Source: Arthrobacter sp. YN
Lineage (GTDB): Bacteria > Actinomycetota > Actinomycetes > Actinomycetales > Micrococcaceae
DNA length: 64,000 nt
Assembly: GCF_002224285.1 (NCBI RefSeq)
Contig: NZ_CP022436.1
Span: 4,836,001-4,900,000, forward strand
Reading direction: 5' to 3'
Of the stretch, positions 7,593-16,261 are shown one piece after another; the first letter of the stretch is position 1, and each line of letters opens with the position of its first letter. Under the pieces are notes generated by a model. That model saw only the letters and a program-made list of their open reading frames with translations. It made no database searches and was not told the DNA's origin. The position numbers and the translations under genes were made by a program.

Positions 7593-8515
7593 GCACCCGC
7601 AAAGGTGGCCCCATTCCGCCCTGGAGCCTCGCCGTTGCAGCCATGTTCTCGGTGCAGCTCAGCTCCGCCCTTTCGGTGGGCCTCATCGCGGAGGTAGGTG
7701 CGGCTGGAACGGCATGGTTGCGGCTCAGCCTGGGCGCCATCATCTTCCTTGCCATCGCCCGCCCACCGCTGCGATCGGTGCGGCGGCCAGACATCCTGCC
7801 GCTCCTGGGCCTCGGCATCGCGACCGGGCTCATGACCATTATGTTTCTCGCCGCTGTGGAACGGATCCCGTTGGGCACCACCGTCGCCATCGAGTTCCTT
7901 GGCCCATTGACGGTGGCGGCGATCCGCAGCCATAACCGCCGCGCCTTGGCATGGCCGGTGCTGGCGCTGCTGGGAGTAGTCCTGCTGACCGAACCTTGGC
8001 ATGGCCGCGTCGACTTCCTGGGAATTTTGTTCGCGGCCATCGCCGCCGCCGGGTGGGGCGCCTATATCCTGCTGACGCAGCTGATCGGCGACCGTTTCAC
8101 CGGCATCGGGGCGCTCTCGCTGACGGTCCCCATCGCCGCAGTGACGGCCGCCGTCGTCGGCATTCCGCAAGCTGTTGGGCACCTCAACTGGGGCATCCTC
8201 GCAGGCGCCCTGGGCGTCGCCATCCTGATGCCCGTTCTGCCGTTCGTGCTGGAGCTGAAAGCACTGCGCCGGATGACGTCCACGGCTTTCGGCACGCTGA
8301 TGTCGTTGGAACCCGCCTTCGCCGTTCTCCTGGGACTGCTGGTGCTGCACCAGCAACCCACCATCGTCCAGTTCATCGGGATCGCCCTGGTTGTGGTTGC
8401 CGGTGCAGCCTCCCAGCGCGGGGGCGACAGGAAACTGACTCCCTTGGCCGAGCCCACCACCACGGGGCCCACGCCTGAAGCCTTATCCGCCAAGGGCCCC
8501 GGCAAAGGGGCCTGA
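7589..8515 (+). CDS. EamA/DMT-family transporter (RhtA-like exporter)
   Basis: A 308-residue protein with about ten transmembrane helices arranged as two EamA repeats. The second begins near residue 150 (GWGAYILLTQLIGDRF), with the conserved ALRRMTSTAFGTLMSLEPAFA before the last helices. That motif resembles the RhtA/YedA branch of amino-acid or metabolite exporters. Translation starts at GTG 7589, overlapping the XRE-cupin stop. The pair looks like a ligand-responsive export module. The exported compound is unknown. Confidence 0.87.
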   Translation: MSTRKGGPIPPWSLAVAAMFSVQLSSALSVGLIAEVGAAGTAWLRLSLGAIIFLAIARPPLRSVRRPDILPLLGLGIATGLMTIMFLAAVERIPLGTTVAIEFLGPLTVAAIRSHNRRALAWPVLALLGVVLLTEPWHGRVDFLGILFAAIAAAGWGAYILLTQLIGDRFTGIGALSLTVPIAAVTAAVVGIPQAVGHLNWGILAGALGVAILMPVLPFVLELKALRRMTSTAFGTLMSLEPAFAVLLGLLVLHQQPTIVQFIGIALVVVAGAASQRGGDRKLTPLAEPTTTGPTPEALSAKGPGKGA

Positions 8516-8547
8516 CGCACGACGGCGACCTGCCGCCGTCGTGCGTC
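8514..8547. terminator. Bidirectional terminator hairpin with CGACGGCG core
   Basis: A 14-bp stem (8514-8527 with 8534-8547) closes a 6-nt loop and overlaps the EamA stop codon. TCTTGCTTTT follows in the forward direction. It lies between convergent genes and carries the same CGACGGC core as the hairpins at 4554 and 5493. Confidence 0.85.
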
Positions 8548-8566
8548 TCTTGCTTTTGGCTTGTAC

Positions 8567-9631
8567 TCACCCGGCTTGGAGGGTGATGGCCACCTTGCCG
8601 CGGACTTTGCCGGCGTCGAAGTAGCGCATGGCATCCGGGACCTGGGCCAGCGGGTAGGTCCGGTCGATGACGGGAGTGATGGTTCCCGCCTCCAGGAGAC
8701 CGGCCAGGTACTCAAGATCCGGGGCATTCTGGGTGCCCACGATCATGGTGAGCCGCTGCCGGATGAAGGGCGAGAGGGCCACGGCGCGGAGTTGCCTGTC
8801 CATGCTCCCCGTCCACGTGCCGCCCTCCTCGCCACCGGTCATCACGGCAGTCCCTGACGGGGTGAGTGACCGGCGTAAACGTGAAACCGACGGGTTGCCC
8901 GCGATGTCGATGATGACGTCGTACTGCTCAGCGCCGTCGAGGAAATCCTGGGTGGTGTAGTCGATCACGTGGTCGGCACCGAGGGCCCTCACCATCTCCA
9001 CTTTCGCAGCGCTGGCCACTCCGGTGACCTCCGCCCCGGCGGCTTTGGCGAACTGCACCACATAACTGCCCACGCCGCCCGATGCTCCCGTGACCAGGAC
9101 CTTGAGCCCTTGCGCCGGCTGATCCCGGCCGGGATCGATGCCACCCGCGCGCAGGGCGATCAGGGCTGTGCACGCGGACACCGGCACCACGGCGGCCTGT
9201 TCGAAGGTGATGTTCGCCGGTTTGTGGGCCAACTGGTTTTCGCGGGCTGCGGCATACTCGGCGAACGTTCCCCTGCCCGAGCCGAACACGTGGTCCCCCA
9301 CCGCGAAGCGGGTCACCTTTGCTCCCACCGCTTCAACGGTTCCGGCGAGGTCCAGCCCGGGGACGGGTTTCCTGGGTGCCTTGAATCCATAGACCAAGCG
9401 CAGCGCATAGGGCAGGCCCGTGGCTATGTGCCATGTGCCGCGATCCAGCCCGGCCGCCTGGACTTTCACCAGCACTTCATTCTCCGCGATGACTGGACGC
9501 GGGACCTGGGCCTCATGCAGTACGTCGGCGGCGGAACCGTAGCCCTCCTGCACGATGGCACGCATGGTGGGACCTGGCAACGCCCGATCCTTGTGGCGAC
9601 GGGATTCCTTGGCTTGCTGACCAGTGGTCAT
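8567..9631 (-). CDS. NAD(P)-dependent alcohol dehydrogenase/quinone oxidoreductase-like (MDR family)
   Basis: A 354-residue medium-chain reductase. The N-terminal GroES-like domain includes GLDLAGTVEAVGAKVTRFAVGD. The Rossmann domain carries VTGASGGVGSYVVQFAKAAG, the AxxGVG-type NADPH site of the zinc-free quinone oxidoreductase branch. No catalytic or structural zinc cysteines are evident. ATG 9631 has GAAAGG upstream. It is divergent from a TetR gene across a gap holding two identical-pattern operators. It probably reduces a quinone or enone and is induced through that repressor. Confidence 0.87.
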   Translation of the reverse strand: MTTGQQAKESRRHKDRALPGPTMRAIVQEGYGSAADVLHEAQVPRPVIAENEVLVKVQAAGLDRGTWHIATGLPYALRLVYGFKAPRKPVPGLDLAGTVEAVGAKVTRFAVGDHVFGSGRGTFAEYAAARENQLAHKPANITFEQAAVVPVSACTALIALRAGGIDPGRDQPAQGLKVLVTGASGGVGSYVVQFAKAAGAEVTGVASAAKVEMVRALGADHVIDYTTQDFLDGAEQYDVIIDIAGNPSVSRLRRSLTPSGTAVMTGGEEGGTWTGSMDRQLRAVALSPFIRQRLTMIVGTQNAPDLEYLAGLLEAGTITPVIDRTYPLAQVPDAMRYFDAGKVRGKVAITLQAG

Positions 9632-9710
9632 GGCCGGACCTTTCAGTGCGTGTGCGGAGGGGGCTGGGTGATGGAGGGCTGCGTGGTGAGGTGAGGTTGT
9701 GATGGTTTTC

Positions 9711-9745
9711 GTACGCTGTACCAACGAGATTACCGTACACTGTAC
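9711..9745. promoter_or_regulatory. Paired 11-bp palindromes, TetR operator
   Basis: GTACGCTGTAC (9711-9721) and GTACACTGTAC (9735-9745) are two copies of the same dyad, 24 bp apart start to start, in the gap between the dehydrogenase (minus) and TetR (plus) genes. Two-site spacing of this kind suits two repressor dimers controlling both promoters. Confidence 0.65.
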
Positions 9746-9783
9746 TAAACCGCTAGAGCCCAGCAACCAGTCGAGGAGTGCCC

Positions 9784-10449
9784 GTGCCCACCGCAGCATC
9801 GCAGCGAAGCCCGCTGAGCCGGGAGCGGGTCCTTGAATGCGCCGTCACCCTCGCCGACGAGTCCGGAATCGACTCCCTGACCATCCGCACGCTCGCCCTC
9901 AGCATGGGAACCAAACCCATGTCCCTCTACTACTACGTTGCCAACAAGGACGAGATCCTGGACGGCATCGTGGATATGGTGTTCAGCGAAATCGAGCTTC
10001 CGGCACCCGAAGGGGACTGGCGCAAGGAGATGGCGTTGAGGGCCCACCGGATGCGGTCGGCACTCAGGCGCCACCCCTGGGCAGTCGGGTTGCTGGAGAG
10101 TCGGTCCGCGCCTGGCCCTGCAACGCTCCGGCATCACGAAGCAACGCTCGCGACGCTGAGGACTGCAGGATTCTCCGTCCCGCTCACTGCCCACGCCTAC
10201 GCCCTGCTGGACAGTTACATTTACGGCTTTGCCGTGCAGGAAGCGGCCCTCCCGTTCGAGGGGCGGGACACCGCGGCCGAGATCACCAGCCCCATCCTGG
10301 AGCGCTTCGCCACCGGTGAGTATCCCCGCATGGTGGAGATCGCCGTCGAGCATGTCCTTAAACCCGGCTACGACTTTGGCGACGAATTCCAGTTCGGCCT
10401 GGACCTCATTCTGGACGGCTTGAGCCGTCTGGCGGGAGACGCGGACTAG
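9784..10449 (+). CDS. TetR/AcrR family regulator with TetR-type C-terminal domain
   Basis: A 221-residue repressor. The helix-turn-helix (LTIRTLALSMGTKPMSLYYYVANKD, kept here as a family cue) spans residues 35-58, and the longer C-terminal domain resembles tetracycline-repressor relatives. GTG 9784 has GAGGAG five bases upstream; GTG 9778 overlaps that site and is less likely. The paired palindromes upstream and the divergent reductase are its likely targets. The GH15 gene follows after 10 nt and may be on the same transcript, though the functional link is unclear. Confidence 0.88.
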   Translation: MPTAASQRSPLSRERVLECAVTLADESGIDSLTIRTLALSMGTKPMSLYYYVANKDEILDGIVDMVFSEIELPAPEGDWRKEMALRAHRMRSALRRHPWAVGLLESRSAPGPATLRHHEATLATLRTAGFSVPLTAHAYALLDSYIYGFAVQEAALPFEGRDTAAEITSPILERFATGEYPRMVEIAVEHVLKPGYDFGDEFQFGLDLILDGLSRLAGDAD

Positions 10450-10459
10450 GATCTGATCC

Positions 10460-12319
10460 ATGGCCAGGATTGAGGACTACGCGATCATCGGGGATCTGAA
10501 CACCGCTGCCTTGGTAGGGCGGAGCGGGTCCATTGACTGGATGTGCCTGCCACGGTTCGACTCCCCCGCCTGCTTCGCGTCACTGCTGCACACGCCCGAC
10601 GCCGGCCGCTGGCTTTTAGCGCCCGCCGGCACACCCGACGGCGGCAACTGCACCCGACGCCGCTACCGCGGGGACACCCTCATCCTGGAGACAGAATGGG
10701 AAGTGGACGGCGGCGCTGTCCGGGTGATCGACTTCATGCCGGTCCGGGACGACGCCGTGGACCTGGTGCGGATTGTGGAGGGCATCTCCGGCGAGGTCAC
10801 CATGCAGATGGAGCTGGTCCTGCGCTTCGACTACGGCCGCGTGGTGCCGTGGGTCCGGCACAGCAAGCACGGCATCAGCGCGGTAGCGGGTCCCGACTCG
10901 GCCTACCTCACCACCCATGTCCCGCTCGAGGGGCGGGACAAGCGCACCTACAGCGAATTCACGGTCCGCGCGGGCGATCGGGTCCCGTTCGTGCTGCGCT
11001 GGGCGCCGAGCCATGAGCGGGAGCCGCGACGGATCGACCCCTTCCGCGCGCTCGCTGTCACCGAGTCGTTCTGGCTGGAGTGGATCGGCCGCAGCGAAAT
11101 GGCCGGGAAGTACAAGGAGCCGGTGGAGCGGTCCCTCATCACCCTCAAGGCACTGACGTATGCGCCGACCGGAGGCATCGTGGCGGCAGCAACCACGTCC
11201 TTGCCCGAGCAGATCGGCGGCCCCAGGAACTGGGACTACCGCTACTGCTGGTTGCGCGACGCCACCCTGACCCTGCAATCACTGCTCGCCGCAGGGTACA
11301 CGGAGGAGGCCTCCGCGTGGCGGGACTGGCTGCTGCGCGCTATCGCCGGCGACCCGTCGGAGCTGCAGATTGTGTACGGGCTCGACGGCGCGAGGAGACT
11401 GCCCGAGGCAGACATCCCGTGGCTCTCCGGTTACGAAGGTTCACTGCCCGTCCGCACCGGAAACGCCGCAGCCCCGCAACTGCAACTGGATGTGTGGGGC
11501 GAGGTCCTGGACGGTCTTTCCTTGACCCGGGCAGCCTTCCAGGACGGCACTGTGGACAGTTCCTGGGACATCCAGGTGGCCCTGATGGAGTACCTCGAAG
11601 GAGCCTGGGACCAGCCGGACAACGGGCTCTGGGAAATGCGGGGACCGAGGCAGCATTTCACCCATTCCAAGGTCATGGCGTGGGTGGCCGCGGACCGCAT
11701 GGTCAAAGGTGTCCGGACCTCCGGGCTACCCGGCCCACACGACCGCTGGGCAGCACTCCGCAGCGAAATCCACCACGACGTCATGACCAAGGGGTTTGAC
11801 GAGGAACTCAACACCTTCGTCCAGTCTTACGGAAGCAAGGATCTGGACGCGAGCTTACTTCTGGTCCCCCGCGTCGGCTTCCTCCCGCACAGGCATCCAC
11901 GCGTCGCAGGGACAGTGGAAGCCATCCAAAAAGGACTCACGGATGACGGCTTGGTCCTCCGCTACAGAACCCAGTCCGGCCACGATGGCTTGCCTGGGGA
12001 CGAAGGAGTTTTCCTTGCCTGTTCGTTCTGGCTGGTGGATGCACTGCTGGGCATCGGCCGCTCCACCGAGGCAACCGAACTCTTTGAGCGGCTACTCACC
12101 CTGCGCAACGATGTGGGTTTGCTGAGCGAGGAGTGGGACCCCCGGGCCCAACGGCAGCTGGGCAACACTCCCCAGGCCTTCAGCCATTTCCCGCTCATTC
12201 ACAGCGCCTTGCAACTGCATCAGGGAGAGGCGCACAAGAGCGACACCCCGCTGGGGCACCCTAAACATCCGGGGCAATCCAGCGGTTCTACCCTTCGGAA
12301 TGACCCTCGCCTGCGTTAG
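10460..12319 (+). CDS. Glycoside hydrolase family 15 protein (glucoamylase/trehalase-like)
   Basis: A 619-residue cytoplasmic protein with no signal peptide. An N-terminal trehalase-associated domain (IEDYAIIGDLNTAALVGRSG, residues 4-23) is followed by the alpha/alpha-barrel typical of GH15 (WDYRYCWLRDATLTL near 258; GNAAAPQLQLDVWGE near 337). The motif LLSEEWDPRAQRQLGN near 555 probably carries the general base Glu. Homologues in actinobacteria hydrolyse trehalose or alpha-glucans; which one applies is not settled here. ATG 10460 has AGGA about ten bases upstream. The 3' end overlaps an opposing small gene by 32 nt. Confidence 0.88.
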   Translation: MARIEDYAIIGDLNTAALVGRSGSIDWMCLPRFDSPACFASLLHTPDAGRWLLAPAGTPDGGNCTRRRYRGDTLILETEWEVDGGAVRVIDFMPVRDDAVDLVRIVEGISGEVTMQMELVLRFDYGRVVPWVRHSKHGISAVAGPDSAYLTTHVPLEGRDKRTYSEFTVRAGDRVPFVLRWAPSHEREPRRIDPFRALAVTESFWLEWIGRSEMAGKYKEPVERSLITLKALTYAPTGGIVAAATTSLPEQIGGPRNWDYRYCWLRDATLTLQSLLAAGYTEEASAWRDWLLRAIAGDPSELQIVYGLDGARRLPEADIPWLSGYEGSLPVRTGNAAAPQLQLDVWGEVLDGLSLTRAAFQDGTVDSSWDIQVALMEYLEGAWDQPDNGLWEMRGPRQHFTHSKVMAWVAADRMVKGVRTSGLPGPHDRWAALRSEIHHDVMTKGFDEELNTFVQSYGSKDLDASLLLVPRVGFLPHRHPRVAGTVEAIQKGLTDDGLVLRYRTQSGHDGLPGDEGVFLACSFWLVDALLGIGRSTEATELFERLLTLRNDVGLLSEEWDPRAQRQLGNTPQAFSHFPLIHSALQLHQGEAHKSDTPLGHPKHPGQSSGSTLRNDPRLR

Positions 12320-12518
12320 GCGGGGCTTCGCCTTTATGGCTCGCTTCTTCCAAGTGGATATCCAACTTGCGTTCGGCCTCACGCCGCCGCTGGCCGACGG
12401 TCCTCAACTGCTGGGTGGTGGGGTCTCCCCTGTCCTCAATCGCTGCGTCTGATGGCGCAGCGTCCGTTCGCGCTGCGTCCGAGCGCGCAGCAGTCCGGTC
12501 CTTCTCATGTTCGCCCAT
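12288..12518 (-). CDS. Hypothetical small charged protein
   Basis: A 76-residue hydrophilic, highly charged frame. It has an Ala/Asp/Arg-rich low-complexity start and a predicted helix (QRRREAERKLDIHLEEA). It overlaps the end of the GH15 gene by 32 nt tail to tail. No good ribosome-binding site precedes ATG 12518, and the frame stays open further upstream. The helix looks genuine and small intrinsically disordered proteins are common in this group, but the gene call is uncertain. Confidence 0.4.
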   Translation of the reverse strand: MGEHEKDRTAARSDAARTDAAPSDAAIEDRGDPTTQQLRTVGQRRREAERKLDIHLEEASHKGEAPPNAGEGHSEG

Positions 12519-12631
12519 AAGGAGATCGTCCCATCGACCGCGCTTTTGCGATAGCGAAATTCGCGATGCGGGGCCCGCTCTGCGCCCGCACCCGGGCACT
12601 TGGGACGTAGAGCGGGCCTCACACCATGCGT

Positions 12632-13510
12632 TTAGCGGCGGGTGTTGTCCGAGCTGGTCCCCTCGGTTTCGATGCGCTCCTTACGGACTTCTTCGTCGAC
12701 CCGAACATCCTCGGTGACTGTGTCCTTTTCGAGGCGGACGCGCTCCACCGGGACGGTCTCCTTGTCCACCACGGGCCTCTCCTCGTGGAGGGTGACCTCG
12801 TGCTCGCTCTCCGTCAGGTCGGCACCGGACATGGCATCGCCTGCGTTCGCGTCCGTAATGGGCTCCCGCTCCACACGGACTTCCTCGCGTTGCACGGGGA
12901 CCGTAGTGGTGACGTTCTCAGTGGTGATGTATTTCCTCAGGCGCGCCCGACCCGTGGCTTGCTTCTCCGTGCCGACGTTCAACCTTTCTTCAGAGCGGGT
13001 CATGGCGTCGTCGTCGCCGTTCCTTTCAGCCTCCGGACGATAGGCGCCTCCCGTGTCCATCGCGTCCCTGGTACCGAGTGTGTCCCGGGTTCCCACCGGG
13101 TCCCGCGTACCTACTGTCCCGGCGAAATGTGCATCGCGATCAGTTGTTGCGTCGGCGCGCAGATCATCGCCGTGACCGCTGAAGCCGCGCTTGCCCTCGA
13201 GTCCGTAGTGGTTGTACAGGCGGCTCTCCTCGCCCGGATCCAGGTGCCCGTCTTCGGCCACCCGGGGAGCATCCTTGATGTGGTCCTTGCTGTAGGGAAC
13301 CACCACGTCGTCACCTTCCACGGCGGCGTCCTGAAGCGGTATGAATGATTCCGAACTGCCAAAAAGTCCGGTCTTGACGGTCACCCAGGTGGGTTCGCCG
13401 GTGTCATCATCGGTGTAAAACGTGCCGATGGAGCCCACCTTGTCACCTTCAGTGGTACGGACGTGTCCGTTGAGGCCCATCAACCGGTCAATGTTTTCCC
13501 TCGCGAGCAT
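12632..13510 (-). CDS. PRC-barrel and DUF2382 domain protein
   Basis: A 292-residue soluble protein. An N-terminal PRC-barrel (residues about 5-75; GHVRTTEGDKVGSIGTFY) is followed by an acidic linker with tandem GTRD units (VGTRDPVGTRDTLGTRDAMD). A C-terminal DUF2382 domain (residues about 165-280) carries the characteristic REEVRVEREPI, LHEERPVVDKETVP and RVRLEKDTV strands. Proteins of this kind are stress-associated in actinobacteria and deinococci; the molecular role is unknown. ATG 13510 has AAGGAG seven bases upstream. An 18-bp element shared with the DUF6458 gene lies upstream. Confidence 0.88.
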   Translation of the reverse strand: MLARENIDRLMGLNGHVRTTEGDKVGSIGTFYTDDDTGEPTWVTVKTGLFGSSESFIPLQDAAVEGDDVVVPYSKDHIKDAPRVAEDGHLDPGEESRLYNHYGLEGKRGFSGHGDDLRADATTDRDAHFAGTVGTRDPVGTRDTLGTRDAMDTGGAYRPEAERNGDDDAMTRSEERLNVGTEKQATGRARLRKYITTENVTTTVPVQREEVRVEREPITDANAGDAMSGADLTESEHEVTLHEERPVVDKETVPVERVRLEKDTVTEDVRVDEEVRKERIETEGTSSDNTRR

Positions 13511-13628
13511 GATGTCTCCTTGGAATGCGGTTCTCTTATGTGGTTGCCAAGCGGGCTGCATCACCAGGCATGGTTTCCGAACGCCGGAACGGGGAAGAAA
13601 TTCAACCCGTCGGCTTTAAGGAACATCC

Positions 13629-13646
13629 ATACAGTAAGCATGCTTA
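13629..13646 (-). promoter_or_regulatory. Palindromic element shared with DUF6458 gene
   Basis: ATACAGTAAGCATGCTTA includes the perfect 12-bp palindrome TAAGCATGCTTA (13635-13646). It lies 119 nt before the PRC-barrel start. A near copy lies at 5874-5891 and a partial copy (AGTAAGCATCCTT) at 20638-20650. Confidence 0.45.
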
Positions 13647-13810
13647 GCGTTTACTTGGCAAGACCCAATGTGAGAACCGGCGGAGCTGCCGCGCCGGCCG
13701 GTGAGAGATCCCGCAAGGGCGGGCTGCCGCCGTCGTACGCCTTTTTTTACGCGTTTCAGAAATCGCTTTCTTCCAGCCCCGGAATGCACTACATTTATCT
13801 CCAGCAGTTT

Positions 13811-13827
13811 TCGGGATGCTATCCCGA
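13811..13827 (+). promoter_or_regulatory. Candidate operator of the sugar-acid operon
   Basis: TCGGGAT and ATCCCGA flank GCT, giving a perfect 7+7 dyad 66 nt upstream of the first gene. It is the natural candidate site for the IclR protein encoded at the end of the operon (19780-20550); binding is inferred. Confidence 0.5.
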
Positions 13828-13892
13828 TAATCGGAATCTAGTGCAAAACTCCTCATCCACGGCTACCAGCCACCACCCGCTTGGAGACAAGA

Positions 13893-15245
13893 TTGACTGA
13901 GAACAGCGTTGTTCAGAATGCCGGCCGGCCAGGTACCGGCACCCCGACCGAGGTGAAAAACGTCCGCCGGGCCGCCTGGGCCGGACTTATCGGAACTGCC
14001 TTGGAGCAGTACGACTTTGTGATCTACGGAACCGCCTCCGCGATCATCTTCAACACGATCTTCTTCCCCAACGTCGACCCTGCGATCGGCATCCTCGCTG
14101 CTTTCGGCGCGTACGCCGTCGGCTTCGGCGCCAGGCCCTTGGGCGGACTCTTCTTCTCCAAGTACGGCGACCGCTTGGGCCGCAAATGGGTGCTGGTGGC
14201 CACCCTCTTCCTCATGGGCATTGCTACGTTCGCTATCGGGCTCTTGCCTACCTACGAGCAAGCCGGACTGTGGGCGCCGGCTCTGCTGGTGGCCTGCCGA
14301 TTCCTGCAAGGCTTCGGCGCCGGAGCTGAACAGGCCGGCGGCGTGGTCCTCATCGCGGAAACAGCGCCCAAGGGTCAGCGCGGCAAGTACGCCTCACTGG
14401 TGTTCGTCGGCGCAGCGGCAGGAACGGCACTTGGAGCGGTGGTCTGGATCATGGTTCAGATGATGCCCAAGGAAGCCCTGGAATCCTACGGCTGGCGGCT
14501 GGTCTTCTTCTCGTCGATCTTCGTGACGATTGCCGCCTACGTCATCCGACGCAAGCTCAAGGAGTCCCCGGTGTTCCAGGAACTCCAGGAAGAAGGCGGC
14601 ATCGGCAAACGGGACACCCCCGTGGCAGATGTCATCAAGAACGGCCGCACCAACCTTTTCCGCGTGTTCTTCATGAACGTCGGCGCCAACGCCCATTCCT
14701 ACCTCTTCCAGGTGTTCCTGGGCTCCTACCTCATCAGCCAGCTCAAGATCGACGCCACGTTCATTCCCAAGGTCCTGCTGGTTGGCGCCCTGTTCGCCTG
14801 CGTGTCAGCCTTCGTGTTCGGAAACCTTTCGGACAGGTTCGGACGCCGCTCCATGTACTTGGTAGTGACCACTTTCCTGTTCATCTTCCCCATCCCGGCC
14901 TTCCTGCTGATCAACACGGGCAACCTGTTCCTGATCTCTCTGGTCATTGTCCTGGGCTTCATTTTTGCCGCCCAGGGATCCGTCGGAGTCCAGGCTGCGT
15001 ACTTCCCGGAGCTCTTCGGCGCTCGCTACCGCTACGCCGGCGTGGCACTCGGCCGCGAATTCTCCTCCGTTTTCGGCGGTGGCATCGCCCCGCTGATCTG
15101 CTCCGCACTGGTCACGGCTTTCAGCGGATCCTGGATCCCGGTGGCCATCTACATGATGGCCATCATGGGCATCAGTTTGTTCACCACCATCAAATCCCCG
15201 GAGACGGTCGATCGTGACCTTCTCCTTGAAGAGGACGCCAAGTAA
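13893..15245 (+). CDS. MFS transporter, MHS (metabolite:H+ symporter) family
   Basis: A 450-residue, 12-helix transporter. The family-typical start (GTALEQYDFVIYGTASAIIF, residues 33-52), the loop GDRLGRKWVL and the large-branch motif RFLQGFGAGAEQAGG place it with MHS symporters such as those for shikimate, ketoglutarate or dicarboxylates. Start is TTG 13893, with GGAGA five bases upstream; a TTG at 13881 is also in frame but has no site. The stop overlaps the next ATG by one base. It is probably the uptake system for the sugar acid degraded by the five enzymes that follow. Confidence 0.88.
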   Translation: MTENSVVQNAGRPGTGTPTEVKNVRRAAWAGLIGTALEQYDFVIYGTASAIIFNTIFFPNVDPAIGILAAFGAYAVGFGARPLGGLFFSKYGDRLGRKWVLVATLFLMGIATFAIGLLPTYEQAGLWAPALLVACRFLQGFGAGAEQAGGVVLIAETAPKGQRGKYASLVFVGAAAGTALGAVVWIMVQMMPKEALESYGWRLVFFSSIFVTIAAYVIRRKLKESPVFQELQEEGGIGKRDTPVADVIKNGRTNLFRVFFMNVGANAHSYLFQVFLGSYLISQLKIDATFIPKVLLVGALFACVSAFVFGNLSDRFGRRSMYLVVTTFLFIFPIPAFLLINTGNLFLISLVIVLGFIFAAQGSVGVQAAYFPELFGARYRYAGVALGREFSSVFGGGIAPLICSALVTAFSGSWIPVAIYMMAIMGISLFTTIKSPETVDRDLLLEEDAK

Positions 15246-16261
15246 TGTCAGAACCCACCACCTCCACCGCCCCCACCAATCCCACCAAAATTGTCATCAC
15301 CGATTGCGATCACGATTCCATCGATATCGAGCGTGCTGTCGCCCGGGACGCCGGCGTCGAGCTGGTGTTGGCTCAGTGCCGCACCGAAGACGAGGTCATT
15401 GCTGCAGCCGCCGGGGCGGACGCGATCGTTGTCCAGTACGCGCCCATCACCGCCAAGGTTTTGGACGCGCTGCCGGGCCTGAAAGCAATCGGCCGTTACG
15501 GCGTCGGGGTTGACACGCTCGACGTCGAAGCCGCCACCGCGCGCGGCGTCGCCATCTGCAACGTCCCCGACTACGGCACCGAGGACGTCAGCGACCACGC
15601 GATTGCCTTGGCCGTCAGCCTGGCCCGCGGGATTACGCAGCTGGACCGCGGCGTGCGACGCGGTGATCATTCGCTGGGGCCGGTGCAACCCTTGCACCGG
15701 ATTGGCGGGCGGGTGTTCGGAGTGGTGGGCCTGGGCTTGATTGGTGCGGCCACGGGCCGGAAAGCGAAAGGTCTGGGCTACCAGGTCATCGGTTCGGATC
15801 CGCTGCTGACCGCCGGGACTGTCACCGCGGACGGGATCACGGTGGTCGGCTTCGAGGAGCTTGTTGCCAGCGCTGACGTCATTTCCCTGCATGTCCCCCT
15901 CAACCAGTACACGCATCACCTGATCAACAGTGACGTCCTGGACAGGGTGAAGCCCGGCGCCGTGCTGGTCAATACCTGCCGCGGCGCGGTGGTGGACACG
16001 GATGCAGTGGCGGCGGCACTGCAGGACGGGCGCCTGCACGCTGCGGGTTTGGATGTTTTTGAGTTGGAGCCCCTGCCGCGGACCAGTCCCCTGCTGGAAT
16101 TGGAGAATGCAGTCCTCACACCGCACGCGGCCTGGTACTCCGAGGAGTCGTACGCAGAGCTCAAGCGGCGCACGGTGGAGAACGTGGTGGAGGTGTGTGC
16201 CGGCCGCGCGCCGCGCAACATCCTCAACAGTGAAGTGCTGAACGGGAGCGTGCCGGCATGA
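15245..16261 (+). CDS. D-isomer-specific 2-hydroxyacid dehydrogenase
   Basis: A 338-residue NAD-dependent enzyme. The Rossmann motif is GVVGLGLIGAATGRK (about 158-172). The catalytic Arg is in NTCRGAVVD (about 239), the Glu in VFELEPLP and the His in LTPHAAW (about 288), as expected for the family. The closest flavour is the CtBP-like branch (SLGPVQPLHRIGG). In this context it may reduce a 2-keto sugar acid or oxidise a 2-hydroxy acid; assigning it to 2-ketoaldonate reductase is a guess. It overlaps its neighbours on both sides (TAATG, ATGA). Confidence 0.87.
   Translation: MSEPTTSTAPTNPTKIVITDCDHDSIDIERAVARDAGVELVLAQCRTEDEVIAAAAGADAIVVQYAPITAKVLDALPGLKAIGRYGVGVDTLDVEAATARGVAICNVPDYGTEDVSDHAIALAVSLARGITQLDRGVRRGDHSLGPVQPLHRIGGRVFGVVGLGLIGAATGRKAKGLGYQVIGSDPLLTAGTVTADGITVVGFEELVASADVISLHVPLNQYTHHLINSDVLDRVKPGAVLVNTCRGAVVDTDAVAAALQDGRLHAAGLDVFELEPLPRTSPLLELENAVLTPHAAWYSEESYAELKRRTVENVVEVCAGRAPRNILNSEVLNGSVPA

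Larger units (their letters stand above)
13511..13892. other. Non-coding gap between PRC-barrel gene and sugar-acid operon
   Basis: This 382-nt gap has no convincing gene. It holds the PRC-barrel promoter side with the element at 13629-13646; a half-hairpin at about 13717-13749, where CCGCCGTCGTACGCC and seven T residues look like the right side of a terminator whose left arm has decayed; and the operator at 13811-13827 near the operon promoter. Confidence 0.5.

Noticed and set aside
13717..13749. Intrinsic terminator
   Set aside because: Only CCGCCGTC... plus seven T residues is present. The left arm pairs over about five bases, so I call it a remnant rather than a terminator.
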